Origin: Campylorhamphus procurvoides
Taxonomy: Eukaryota > Chordata > Aves > Passeriformes > Dendrocolaptidae
DNA length: 64,000 bases
Assembly (NCBI GenBank): GCA_013396655.1
Contig: WBMV01008321.1
Coordinates: 1,184,644 to 1,248,643 of the forward strand
Direction: 5' to 3'
In this document: piece after piece, positions 22,921 through 35,619 of the stretch
Position numbering within the stretch: position 1 is the stretch's first letter
Layout: each line of letters opens with the position of its first letter
Position numbers and translations under genes: made by a program
Notes under the pieces: generated by a model
Database searches by the model: none
What the model saw: only the letters and a program-made list of their open reading frames with translations
What the model was told of the DNA's origin: nothing

Positions 22921-24375
22921 TTTAAAGGACTTTTAGATAAATTCTGGCTATTTATGCACAAGTAAATAGTTTCTTTTTAGTTGGTTTTCACAGGGAAAAA
23001 ATGAGCTAAAAGTGTGGAGCATATCCTGTGTAAAACTGTAAAACAGAGGTCTGTTTTGAATCTAACTTCTGATACAGTTTTTATATATTTAATTACTTAG
23101 AAAGCCATTTTACTTTGAGAGGATATTTTTATAAGCATAGAGGATATAGTTCAAAATGTTTATACTTGAATACATCCATGGAAATCTCATTTACATTATT
23201 CCGACTAAGCTGTTCTTTATAATTCTCCTTTAAGTTTACATGAATGAAAAGGTTTAAAAGGTATCTGTTTAAATTTCTGTAACCAAGAATAAACTATCTT
23301 TTTCAGCCTTGACAAAGAGATAGTCTATTAAAGTATTTTAATCCTACTTTCTCCTTGCCCTATCTTCCCAGGTGATCATAATTTTCTGGTGATTCCCATA
23401 ACTAAATTCACTTTTAGCATTTTTTATGGCTTACCTCTCATTTAGCAACATACACAGAGTGTTCAAATATTGCCTGACAATTACAGAAATCTTTTTTGCC
23501 AGTATGTTGCATTTCCAGACACGTGTCCTCCATTGCCTCCCAACACAAAGCACTATGTAATGATTAATCTCTGCTTAAATAGTCTGAAAAAAACCAGTGT
23601 TTGTGTTACCAGTGTCACATGTATCATACTACAACTAAAGAAAATAAGCTGCTCATCATTCTGACCAGAGAAGAGACTTTTGGGGAAGGGAGGGTGGAAT
23701 AGGATGGGGATGCATTTTAAGCACAAATTTTAGGTGTAGGAGCTACTCTTGACTTCTGCCAGCTTCATTTTCTATTCTTGACAGCTATTGCTTTGTGGTT
23801 TTTGGTAGATAAAGATTTGTGTCTGCAGACCTGACAGGAGAACATGATACTCTAAATACAGTTGGTTTGGTCTTGCCATGTGGGGAAAGAAGGCCTCAGA
23901 ACAGGGGTCAGAACAAAACACACACTAAGCAAGCAGCTATTTGAGGACAAGCCTGAGTGTTAGACATCCATTTTTATACAAATAATGCTTCAACTTGGAG
24001 CTGCAAGAGAGCTGAAAGGCAGGAATTGGTGTTTTTCTGCTGACCTGAAGTTTTCAGCTTCCTGAGCAGAAATACTTCCTTTCTTTTGAAACAGCAAAAG
24101 AGAAGAATTGAAGAGTGCTAATATCAGTTCATTGACGTAAGAGTGTATTGACTTAAGATGCAGAAGGTCCAGGTTAATATACTTGTCTGGGGGTTGTCAC
24201 ACCCACAGATCTCACAGAGTGCAGCTCAAACACATGTTCCTCGTGAATAGGGTGGGCAGCATATTCCACTTGCTCAATAAGTAGCTGCCTTTCATAGAGA
24301 AGGTTTAAGGCTCATAAGAGAGAGGAAGTAGGCAAGTCTGATTGCCCTGCATTGGGCACACCATGTGAATAAACT

Positions 24376-24445
24376 CAAAATGTTAGGACACTTAAGGCCA
24401 GAGAGGAAAAACTTCTGCTTAATGCTTTTTCTTATCCTTAAATTC
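24376..24445 (+). repeat. Left arm of 70-bp inverted repeat
   Basis: Starts CAAAATGTTAGGACACTTAA and ends TTATCCTTAAATTC. It matches the reverse complement of 25385-25454 at 69 of 70 bases; the one difference is GGCCAG versus GACCAG. Similarity continues weakly outside the arm (e.g. ATAAACT / TTTAAACC). Confidence 0.9.
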
Positions 24446-25357
24446 TACACCAGAAAAACAACTCCCAAGATATTGTCAAACAGTGGGGCTTAGGAGTCAT
24501 GACTGAGGCTTTTCTGGACACCTGCATGAGTAGATGTTGAGTGCTTGTGAAATGCATAAGTAAAAATTGTGGAATCTGCTGAACTGGGGTGCCCCCAGTA
24601 TGAAGCACTATCAAAGAGTTCATGCTACAGTTCTGGACTCGTGGTAATTCTTTCTATACCCAACCCTGTGCTCTTAAATCAGACAGAGTTTTGTTAGTAT
24701 CTAGTCTGGCCTTCTGGCTTGCCAGAACTGTAGGCCATCCTAGAGTGGCTAAAATATGATTCAAATAATGCTAATTGAAGTGAGTGGAGGATTAAAATCA
24801 TCAAGAACAAGTTCTTGCATGGTGCTACGCTCAAAATGCAGATGGCCAGTTATAATTCCCTTTTGCTGAGGTATTTTGAGATCTAACTTCTGACTAGTCT
24901 TTAATCCATTTAATGAGAACCATATTGATTATATGTCATTCTGGTTTCTAAATCAAAATGCCTTATAAAAGCCTCAGAATATCAATCCAAACTTTTACCA
25001 TTATCTGCCAACTTACAATCTCGTTTAAGCCATCAAATACATTTGACAAACTTTTCTATAAATCTTTATCAGTATTAGTTACATCTACATGTTTCATTCT
25101 CTATCAACTTTTTCATTATTTTTCCTCTGATTTAGCATTATCCTAATGATACAATTTAATAATTTGAAGTACTGACGTAAGAATAGTTTTTTCCAGCCCT
25201 CTGGAATTTCTCCATTTTATCAACATTGATTAGTAAGGAACATCAGTAACCAGCCAGATGTTCAGAGTTTCCTTGTGAGTTTTCAATGTCTGAAATATCT
25301 AGCATAGATAGCAGCTGGCTTCTATTTTACACTGTTTTGGGATTAAAGACTGATACA

Positions 25358-25930
25358 TCAACTAGTATATCTTTTCCTGGTCTGGAATTTAAGGATAAGA
25401 AAAAGCATTAAGCAGAAGTTTTTCCTCTCTGGTCTTAAGTGTCCTAACATTTTGGGTTTAAACAATGTGTCCAGATACTGATCAAAAGATTTCTTGGCAT
25501 TTATCTTGTGACCCTTCAGTTTTTGCATATTAATGTCATTTATTGTGCTCTTTGTTTCACCATTTTCTGAAGTCTTATTCCCCCTCCCCATCCCATTTTT
25601 TATAGTCCCTTTCATTTTTTCAAAGTTACCTCTTTGAATTCATGATGGAAGTTTAGAACTGGAAGCAATCTTTCCACATACAGGTGAACCACAACCACAG
25701 GAGGAAATTTTCATATACCTTCTCTGCAACTCCATTATGTATCCCAAAGGCATTGTAAGGTTTTTTTGCTGTAAACACAGCTAAAAATGCATATTCAGCC
25801 TGCCTTTGCCACTCTTGATCTCTACAGATTTGAATCATTCCTTTTTTCTAGTTTGTCCAGGAAAAATTCCATTTCAGCTTTTAGCCCTTCCTGTGAGATT
25901 ATTGCAATGTTCTTTGCACTGTTTTTTGGT
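25358..25930 (-). pseudogene. Coding-like relic of unknown origin
   Basis: On the minus strand, consecutive frames look protein-like but are broken. A segment with AEMEFFLDKLEKR ends at a stop near 25829. A second has QRQAEYAFLAVFTAKKPYN (25838-25653 frame). The 85-codon frame follows, with KSFDQYLDTLFKPKMLGHLR. Going from one to the next requires frame changes, so no single intact ORF exists. I do not recognise the family. It could be a decayed retrocopy, a transposon or viral coding fragment, or chance; the amino acid composition favours former coding sequence only modestly. Confidence 0.3.
25385..25454 (-). repeat. Right arm of 70-bp inverted repeat
   Basis: Reverse complement of 24376-24445 with one mismatch, separated from it by 939 bp. 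It lies inside an 85-codon minus-strand open frame (25615-25358). Confidence 0.9.
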
Positions 25931-28096
25931 CTTGGTCAGTATCTGTAAATGCAGACTAGATTCAGCAATCTTTCCTAAGGAATACTAATTTTAAGATAAA
26001 GGCTTGATTTTGGTTTTTTTTTCTTAATTCTTTTAATCTCTCTTTGAGCAATAGCTAGTTGTCTTTTACTGAATATAATCACAAAAATACTATTAAGTGA
26101 AGTAGTTCAGCTCACCATTGTGTTGGTTACTATACCCCTTTCAAAATCTCCACAACCAGGTACTGTATAATACGAGTAGGAAGATTATGAGCTGCTGTAA
26201 ACTTCTCCTGCATGTATTTTTTTCCATCTTGGTCCTGGTGGAACAGAAGTGGTTCTGTGCCTTTGCTCTATTTCTGTACAATGAGATTGGGTGCTTTCTG
26301 CCCTGTTTCTTGGGCAATCTATTCCTATACCTAGTCCTAGACTTCAGTCCAGGCCCAGAGTGATGCATGTTGCTATCCAACTGGAGATTCCCTTCATAAC
26401 AGCGGTGCAAGGGCTGCAATCAGTGCACCACAGTATCTTAAATACTCCTTTGCAAATCTCTCTGCTTACATTTAAGTTTTTGGGTTAATCTTGGGCATGT
26501 CAGCATCCCAGAGAGTGAAAAGGGAACAGTACAAGTGTATCATGTATGATATTGAATGAATGCTGAAGAAAAATCATACTCATTAACACTTAATTACCTG
26601 AACTTTCAGCAGTTTCTGTGATACTGGTGAACACAGGCTTAGTGTGAACCTAATAAAGACAGGAAGGTTCATTAATATGTGCCTTCAGTAATTAACTAAA
26701 CAAAGTGAGTTTTCATAAAAAGTTCAAGAAATGTTACTGCCTTCCTGAAAATAAATAGTATAAACTTATTGTGATATATATTTTGTATGTATCTGGAACA
26801 CACTGTGAGAGCAAAACCTAGAGAATCACAATAATGTTGGTTGTTTTTTTTTAGTTTGCCAATAAGTACTAGAAATAGTTGATCTAACTTGGACTGTATG
26901 CCAGGGTCTAGGTACAGCTTTTCTAGCCTGGGGGTGGCTGGACAACAGCTGGGAAATTTTCGGGTGTTTTGCTGGGGATAGTTGTCACCTCATGGACAGA
27001 AATATATCCTTGTGTAGATTCTGTGTATGTCGGGAGAACAGAGATGTCATTTAAAATAATTTCCTACTGGTTGATTCAAACCTCCAGGTACCCAGTGAGC
27101 CAAGGACAAACAAGTCAGATGGCATGAAAGTGCTTAAGGTGAGCTCACATCTTTGCAGATCATGTTCTACAGGGAATGTTGTAGGTAGGATATCAGCACA
27201 GCTCCTAGCAGTGCATAAGGTGAGATACTGGGATGTACAGGCTCTTGCAAAACTGTACAGATTAGACTGCAAGGGAAGAGAAGCCCAGTTGGTACCTGCT
27301 GTATAAAGGCCACCACTGTAATTCAGTTGCTTCTGGACTCATTCCCCTTTCTTCTTTCAACCAAGATCAATATTTGCTGAATCTAAAACTGCTGAACAGA
27401 TCTGCATGTGTCCTTGTCCCCTACATGCCTTTTACTTGCAAAGGAGATGTCAATGTACTCTAAGTGGGAGAATAATTCCGTACCCACAATGTAGGCAGCA
27501 TTGATAACTAGTATTACATGTGCAGGATGGTTTGATGTGCATTGGCTTTATGCTGCAGCAATTTGGCAGAGTCTCTATTCAGTGGTATTCAGCATACCTC
27601 TCAAAATGTTCTTTGCCTATTACTAGACTCAGCCAGAGCATGAGATGAAGTAGTGCATTCTTCTGCATTTGTTCTCCTCATGCACCATCATTTAGCAGGT
27701 AAGTTTCCAGTACAAGATCACTCTATTTTCTAGTAATGTTGACAAATTTATAAAATTGTCATTTTGAAAACAATTCAGTTGATTTACACTCATTTCATAC
27801 ACTCACACTACAATCCATTTATTTCACAGAGTATGTTTTTGACCCCCTGTGGCCCAGATCCAGTATCAACAGAAGGAAGGTCTTTCCTTCTGGACTCTGG
27901 CCTCTTTGGACATTTCCAAATATAAATGCATATGTCTATGAGCCAATGACAGAGAAAACAGGCATGGGACAAGGGAAATTTGTATTGAAAAGCTGTAATT
28001 CTGAAACAGCTTGGGATTCGTGGCAGGTTGTTAATTAAACATGAACTTTAACTGTTCAGCCAAAAGATCTTTTGTTTATGGAGTCATGAATGAGCA

Positions 28097-28147
28097 CAGA
28101 ATAATAGAATCACTTAGCTTGGAAAAGACCTTTAAGATCACTGAGAG
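28097..28147 (-). mobile_element. CR1 terminal fragment
   Basis: A short match to the reversed CR1 3' end: ATAATAGAATCACTTAGCTT followed by GGAAAAGACCTTTAAGATCA. Only about 50 bp are recognisable. Confidence 0.65.
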
Positions 28148-28641
28148 CAATCACTGACAGGTATGGAAGGTGTATGAGGGTTTGGTGCTGGCACAAGCAT
28201 TCCTTGAATACTGAGCCTTGTTCTGTTGTTCTATAACTGAAGGAACATTTTAAAAAAATCAGTAGTGTTCCTACATAGCCATAAAAATTACTAAGAATAT
28301 GATTATACTATATATCCTGGATTATTGCAAGGTACTTCTACTGACTTTTAAGTTGACCAAATAGTATGTGATCATATCAGGGCAGCACCAAACCCAAGCT
28401 AATACCTCCATTTCAGATTTGGTGACACACTGGCACTGTTATAAAGGTTTTGGATCAACTGGATGACCAAGCATGCTGCAGAATATATACCACAGAAATA
28501 TACAGTAGAACATCCTGGCTAGTGACACAGTCAAGATAATTAATTTGCTTGGTTTACCAAACATGTGACTGTGACTTGAGTACAAAAACTTGATAAATGA
28601 TCTCTTCAGTAAGTAGACAAGAATATAAATAGAAGTAAAGA

Positions 28642-28729
28642 TGAAATATCTTTAAACTAGGAATGAGGTGAATACTTTTAACACCTGAAATATCTTTAAA
28701 CTAGGAATGAGGTGAATACTTTTAACACT
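28642..28729. repeat. Exact 44-bp tandem duplication
   Basis: Two adjacent copies of a 44-bp unit starting TGAAATATCTTTAAACTAGG: 28642-28685 and 28686-28729. The first 43 bases are identical, which indicates a recent event or a possible assembly artefact. Confidence 0.92.
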
Positions 28730-31700
28730 TTCAAATGCAGAACCAAGAATACAACTAGCAGGGAGGACAGTTACTCCTGGATTATTACCAAAACCTTAAA
28801 ATTAGTTATTAGACTTTTCTCCCATGCTCTGGTTCTAATTTACAACAGTAAACTACATGATTTTACAGTAGCCCCTCCTGTCAAAATTGTCAGCTTATAA
28901 AATGTACTCTCTAAACTCCAAGCGCTAAAGCAGCCTGAGCTCACATAGCAAGCAGGTCTTTCCTTGATTCAGTGTGTTGTTCTGTTACACAATTGGATTC
29001 TGAACCCGATTCCATTTCAGGCTGTCTGAATAGGGAAAATAATGACTAATCTGCATTTTTTTTAGCCTGAATTAAGCTTACAGGTTTGTGCAAGCATCAG
29101 CAGATGAGGCAGATTGTGTTTTCACGAAGACAGCACATTCACAAGAAAAGTAGCAAGCTCAGAGAGAAACACAATGAAAAATATTCAAATCACTTAGAAA
29201 AAGGAGTGAAAATAAAATTGTGTAATCCTTGCAACGAGGCATAGAATGGGAAAATAAAAGGATTCAGGATAAACACAGAGTGGGAGGGGGAGGAAATCAT
29301 AATGGTGAAGATGCCAGAATTTACCTTTGATCCAGAGAGACGAAATAATGAAAACACAAGATAAGAAGCCAAGTGTGGGGAACTGTTCAATAAGAGTTTG
29401 AAAGGTCAGCTCTCAGTATAAACTGTTCTGTGAATACAGACATGTATTTTCATATAAGCTACATGTCCAAGGCATTTTTTTTGGTACTGGGCCTCATAAT
29501 TCAAACCCATTATCTAACCAAGACGAATTAAACTACCACTCTGGAAATACTATGCCTTATTCTGGCCTTTCATAACAAAATAAATTGCGAGTCAGCAGAT
29601 TCTCTCATTTCCAGATTATCCCTTTAGATACTTTTGAAGGCTGTCAACTACCTCGATGTCATTAGAATTAGGCAGAACCCATACTCAGAGTGGTCATTCC
29701 TTCGGAAGACTGCCAGACTTCAGGAGACATTACGTTTGTTACATTCTTCTGAATAAGTAACATTCCAAATAGATTAAACCCATTAAAATAATGGAGCATA
29801 TCAGGAATGTGCAATCTAATCCAATAGTTTACTATTACTGCAGCCGATGGCTGCTTGCCTAAAATTTTACATGTGAAGTAGACTGGCCTATACCAATTTA
29901 CCAGAAAACAGAATAAACTTGCTATTTATTCTGCTGCTTTTTTTAAGTGCTGACTTCCTTTTCTACATTCATTCTAAAAACTTGAAAGAAATCTTTCATG
30001 ATTTATCAGAAGCATGAAAAAATACTACATATTAAGAAGATTAACTTTTTTAATTAAAGTTCATTTGCTTGGATTTTTAACCACATTAGGCTTATTATTT
30101 TTAACCTTACCATCTAGACAACAGGAACCACAATGTATGTCCCATGGACACTTATACCCTTACTAAAACAAGACCACAAGACCTCATTGTTCAGGTCCTT
30201 CACTAATACAGGTAATCCAGGTAGGGTTTCCATACCAATAAGGAATGAAAAGTATGTAATAGAATCACCGTGGATGAAATACCTTAAAGAATTCCAGTTA
30301 TTCTCAGGTAATTAAGTTTCCTTTCTCCACACACATCCCTGCTTAAGGATTCCAAATGCCCTTTTGGTTCTCTTCAACTTGCACAAGAAGCCCAATTTAA
30401 AATAATAATGATGCTGAACATGCACCACAGCAGAATTTTGTAAGCCTATTTTTCCTGGTAAAAACACAGGTACTTATGGCCCTTCTTGTGCCTATATAGC
30501 TCAGGAGGTAATTTAATTTCTTTTTTTGGGGTGCAAGAAAATTGCTTTCTAAAGCCCCTTCAAGGCATTTTCAGACCTTGTTCCATTTTGTTTCACACTG
30601 TGTAAAGACATACCATTTCTCTCTCAAAGAATGTCCATTCTAAATTGCCATGGTATAGAGGAAATGCAACATAGTAATATTGCATTTACTTAATCACAAA
30701 TTGTAAGTATAATCTATAGAATATTCAAATTCTTTGTCATAATGAATGTCATGATTATATATTTGAAAAGAGACTGTAAGAATAATTAATTGTTGATGGG
30801 ATTAAAACTTCGTGCTAAGCACTAAAATTTATCTAAAAACCCCCAATCACTTAAACTACTTCTTTTTGTAAGTATACGAATTACATCATCTTCAAAATCA
30901 TCCAACACCTCCCAAAGTCCTGGGTACGCACTTTCTTAAGATCTAGAAAGGTCCATATAGCTTGTCAAGTATTTAAAATATAATTAGCTTTAGCAAACTA
31001 ACTTTAGGTAATCACTTTTTTAAAAAAACATTTTGGCTACTGCATCTCCATTTATTCACAAGCTGACAACTAGACAGATTCTTAACTCTGGCTGAGCTTC
31101 AAACCTTCTCTGTTCTTTCAAGAGGATTCTAGCTCTCTCCCTCAACAAATAAACAGACTCTTTCTGGTGGGAGATGCATTACCAGTTAAACTCTCAGGAA
31201 ATTAACAGGTTTTAATATTCACTCAAATAGAGAATCAGTTATCACATCAAATTCCTGTTGTTTGAATGTTATTATTTGACTGTTTTCTATAATTGTGCAC
31301 AATTTCTTATTGGTATTTAAGTTGATCCATATCAGATATCATCTCTAGTCCTAGCATTTAAAAAATAGTTCCAGAGAGGATCTCAGTGAGTTATGAAGTT
31401 CACTCATCTGATCTACTAATACATTTTTTCTAAAAGCATTTTTCAGACTTTTTGTTTTTTCAAAGACTTCCTTAATAGTCCAAGACAACCTATTTCAGTG
31501 AGTCACAACCCTCTCAGTCCTTAGGCAATTGTTGAACCTGGATCTTCCTTCTTACAATCTAAAGCTGTTACTTACTGTGTTAAACACTATAAACACCAAA
31601 AGCATTTTTCTGATTACTCTTTGAAGCGGTCTTATTAAGTATCCTTAGAGTATCTCACTTGAGTCTCATTTCCTCTAGACAGGGGAAAATCTCCCTAATT

Positions 31701-33931
31701 TTATATTTCTCTTCAGGTCATGTCATCAGTTTCACTGCTCTGTACTGCAATTCTGCAATCTGTCTAATGGACAGATATTTTTCCTGGGGTGTGACATATG
31801 AAACAGTGCTTTGGTAATGACTTATTTGTGATGAATAGAACAAAATGATTACAAATCCATTCTCAAAGATAAATAGGAGTGCTTCTTCATTCACTTCTTT
31901 GACTGAGAAAAAGCTTAGTTAATATGAGTCAGATAAATTGGCAATACCACAGAGACTAATAAATTCTAGTAGGATGAATGTCATGACAAAAGGAAGAGGG
32001 GCATACTAAGTCCATTTGAATGACTACAAATAGAAACAAGTTTTCACATTTAACTGGCACAGGGGACAAAGTCTACAGTCCGCTGCCCATGTTCAATAAG
32101 TAATGTCAATGTTATGCTCTGGATTTTTAATATAATACTTGCATTTTAAGCTAAGAATTAGTTTTTGGTTTATACGCAATTTAATGAGAATACTTTGATC
32201 TCATTCAAGGTGCAAAGGGTTCTGCTGATCTGGAGAGATGAGTCAGAAGTGACTCATCACCTGTTTTTTGGCAAGATGTTTAATACATGGACAAATCACA
32301 AGGTGAATTGTAGGAATAATTTGAAATACCATGGTCTCTCACTGCTGAAGGCTTGGTTGGTTTAATGTTATCTTTTTCATTTCCTTCTGAAACCTCACAG
32401 ATAAACCAGAAGGCAGAAGGTTTCTCCTCAGTAGAAGATTTTTCCTCTTTTTACTTAGATTTCACAGACAATAACATTCTGTCAGGTAACACAGCCTGTG
32501 TAGTAGAACTTACCAAAGACACCAGTTGCTATCACCTGTGATGTCTTGAAGTACAGAAATCAAAAGATGACTCATGGGCTAGAGATTCCAAAAAAAACCT
32601 TCTGGTCAAACATTTCTGGTTGTGTTGTGCCTTTTTTAAAGGGCATCTGTAGTGCCACATAAAACCATATAAGCGTTAATCGCTCACATACTTTAAGCAT
32701 CCATTGCTCAGTATTCTGACCATCACAATAGCATTTAAATTCAGACCATTTCAGGACAAATATTTCAATCTCAGAACCAAGGGAAAACAGTTTCTTCTTT
32801 ACCAGAACCATTTTCTACAGCTTAATGCTACTGTTAACAAAACAAGCAATTGCTAGTTACTTTATTTTCTGGAGGGTTTTGGAGTACTGAAGATACCAGA
32901 AATGAGACCAACCAGAAAGATTATTTCAAGTCTAAGCCAGAAATGTCTTCAAGAAATGAGAGTAACAAATGGACAGCAAAAATCATTGAGATTGTTCAGT
33001 GAAGAGTTCTGTATCTATTAGCTGGATTCTTAAGGATGCAGGGGATGTACGCTATGCCAGGAGGGCTACTGCAACTAGAAAGTCAAGTGCAATGGAATGC
33101 TAACCCTATAGAAACTTATTCTATCAGCTTGCTTTCCTCTTTCTTCTGAAATACAAGATGTTATTTTTCTTTTTTAGCAGAGGGCAAATATACTGCCTTC
33201 GGCCCTATTAAATTAAGATCAGATAGGGAGCAGTCAACAGGTGTGTTCTCTAGCCAGTCTCATCTTTGAGAATCCACCATATGATTTTTATATCAAGTTA
33301 AAAGCTTACTTCAGAAGATATTAAAAGGGTAATTCTTCATTGCAAAAATGAAAGCTATTAATTACCTCATTCACCTTAACATAGATATGAATGAAGCAGC
33401 ATGTTGTCCAGAAACACAATTCTGAGGAAGGCTGTAGGAAAAAAAACAAAAATATGTACTATCTTGATCATACATTTTGTACCTCATTTAATCAACTTCA
33501 TACATTTATTTGATCTAATCTTTATTGGCCACAGGAAGATAAATTTTCTAAAACCTGCATCACAACTTAAATTGTGATAATTGTATCATTGTTTACATTA
33601 TTATTTCATTTCTAAATATCCAAGTATTATGCTTGCCAAAGATAACCTGCTTCCATATTATTTTGAATATCAACTGCCTTGAGACAATAAAGTGTCTCTC
33701 ATCAGAGTATCCTTTGTACCTTTGTATGTCTGTGTTATCCTTATGTCTTCTTTCTAATCCTCCTCCTCTAAGCTAATTCCATTCTTTTACTCCAAAAGAT
33801 GTCTCTCAGACTGGGATTCCTGGTCTCAATCTCACCAGTCTATGAGACGTCCAATTCTGCACTTCTCACATCTTCTCAAATGCTTTTTGGACAAAAGGGG
33901 AAGTTCTGCCATGTGAATGTTAGCACTACAC

Positions 33932-34093
33932 AGAATCATAGAATGGGTCAGGTTGGAAGGGACCTCGGTGGGTCATCTGGTTTAACCTCCCTGCTCAAGC
34001 AGGGTCACCCCAGAGCACATGGCACAGGATTGAATCCAGATGGTTCTGGAACATCTCCAGTGAGGGAGACTCCACAACCTCTCTGGGCAATAA
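33932..34093 (-). mobile_element. CR1 LINE 3' fragment
   Basis: Starts AGAATCATAGAATGGGTCAG, GTTGGAAGGGACCT, and continues through CAAGCAGGGTCACCCCAGAG and CTCCACAACCTCTCTGGGCA, all typical of the reversed CR1 3' region. Minus orientation and 5'-truncated. Confidence 0.88.
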
Positions 34094-35619
34094 CACACAC
34101 TGGATTACCTCAAATTCTGTGTATGACTTCAGAGGATCCAAAGGCTCAGCCTCAACTACACCTGCACAGGAGGAAGCAGCAAAGCTAAAAGCGAGTTCTT
34201 GAATTCTGCCAACTCTTTTTCCTGATTCACCTGTCACTGGTTGTCATTAAAACTTAATGCAAGTACAACAAAAATGATTCTATGCATAATGCAAATCCGA
34301 ACTTACACAAACTCTGTTACTTTGAACATACCTTAAGTAATATTATACAAGTTCTTTCATTTTGAACCTTAGACTCACCATTTAACTGTGTCATGGAGGA
34401 AGAACTCACAGGAAGAGGATCCAAGTAATCAAGTTTTACTAGGTTAGTATCTCCACAGTGTCCAGAGGTCTCCAGAAGCACAGGGAGAATTTTGTCCTTA
34501 CAGAAAGCTTTGTAGTCTAGTTTTATATGTACAGTATGCATGGGAGCAAGTAATCTGACACACATTGTGAAGGAAAACAATGAAGAGATGAGACACTCAA
34601 ATTAAACCTGAAATATTACACATAAAAAGTGTATCCTCTGCATCAGCATAAACTTCAGTGTAGGTTAATTAGGTCCACTTCTTGAAAAAAAGAAAAAGCA
34701 GTGCTGCATTAGAAAGTATTTAAAGTGTGTTCTTTTGTATGTTTTTCATTGCTTCTTAGCATCCCCTGATAGCTGTGAATTGAAGTGTGATCACTGATTT
34801 AATTTGGTTGTAATTTCTCAGTGGGTTGCTACCAGAGTAAGTGCTGTACCTTATATGAAGTTCTTTTCGAAAACAGCTCAGTCAACATTCAAACCAACCC
34901 TCCATCATCGTTTTTGAAAGATTAAGACACTTCTAGTTACAGTTCCATCCACTCCTGCAAACATGCCCTGAACCAACCTTTGCTGACATTTGTACATTAT
35001 TTTCCCCTTCCTCTAAGAGCAACAATCACATACCGAGCATACATAAATAACAGACATTTTAAGGTGGATTTTAAATACATTCATAATTAAAAATAACTTT
35101 GAATCAAGCTATTGTCACTTGAAAATATCTAATTGGAAATACATACTCACATTATAGTTTATTAAACACTGAGGTTTGCTATTTGTTAGTGAATTTTAAA
35201 ACTGCTTCAGTATTCCTAAAGAGTTTAAGGGAAACCTGAGGTAAAAAAGTTGCTGGGGAAATGGTCACCAGCTAAAAATGCTGCCAATGCTCTAGTAAAA
35301 GATAAAATGTTATGTTTAGCTTCTTATTCTTTTGGGAGTTTTTAATATTAATTTTTAAAGGGAAACTAAAAATGGAAACCAATCTAAAATGTAAAATAAT
35401 AGAACAGTAACTTCAGACAAGCTAATTTGTATCATGTTTTCAGCTAAAGCAAAATGATATTTTGTATATACACAAGCACGCAAAATGCTGAAAGAATACA
35501 GCATACTGAAAGAAGTAGAGTGTCTGTAGTCTTCACATTATCAGTTAGGAAAATATATGACCAAGAAGTGTAAAATACAAGTGTATGATCACTAAGTGTC
35601 AGTTTCAATAGTGCAATAT

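Larger units (their letters stand above)
22941..35600. other. Intergenic, CYP2R1 to PDE3B (convergent)
   Basis: About 12.6 kb between the 3' ends of two convergent genes, mostly AT-rich unique sequence. The only structured items I can support are the inverted repeat arms (24376-24445 and 25385-25454), a coding-like relic at about 25360-25930, CR1 fragments (28097-28147, 33932-34093) and the 44-bp tandem duplication (28642-28729). No intact gene is recognised. Confidence 0.5.
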
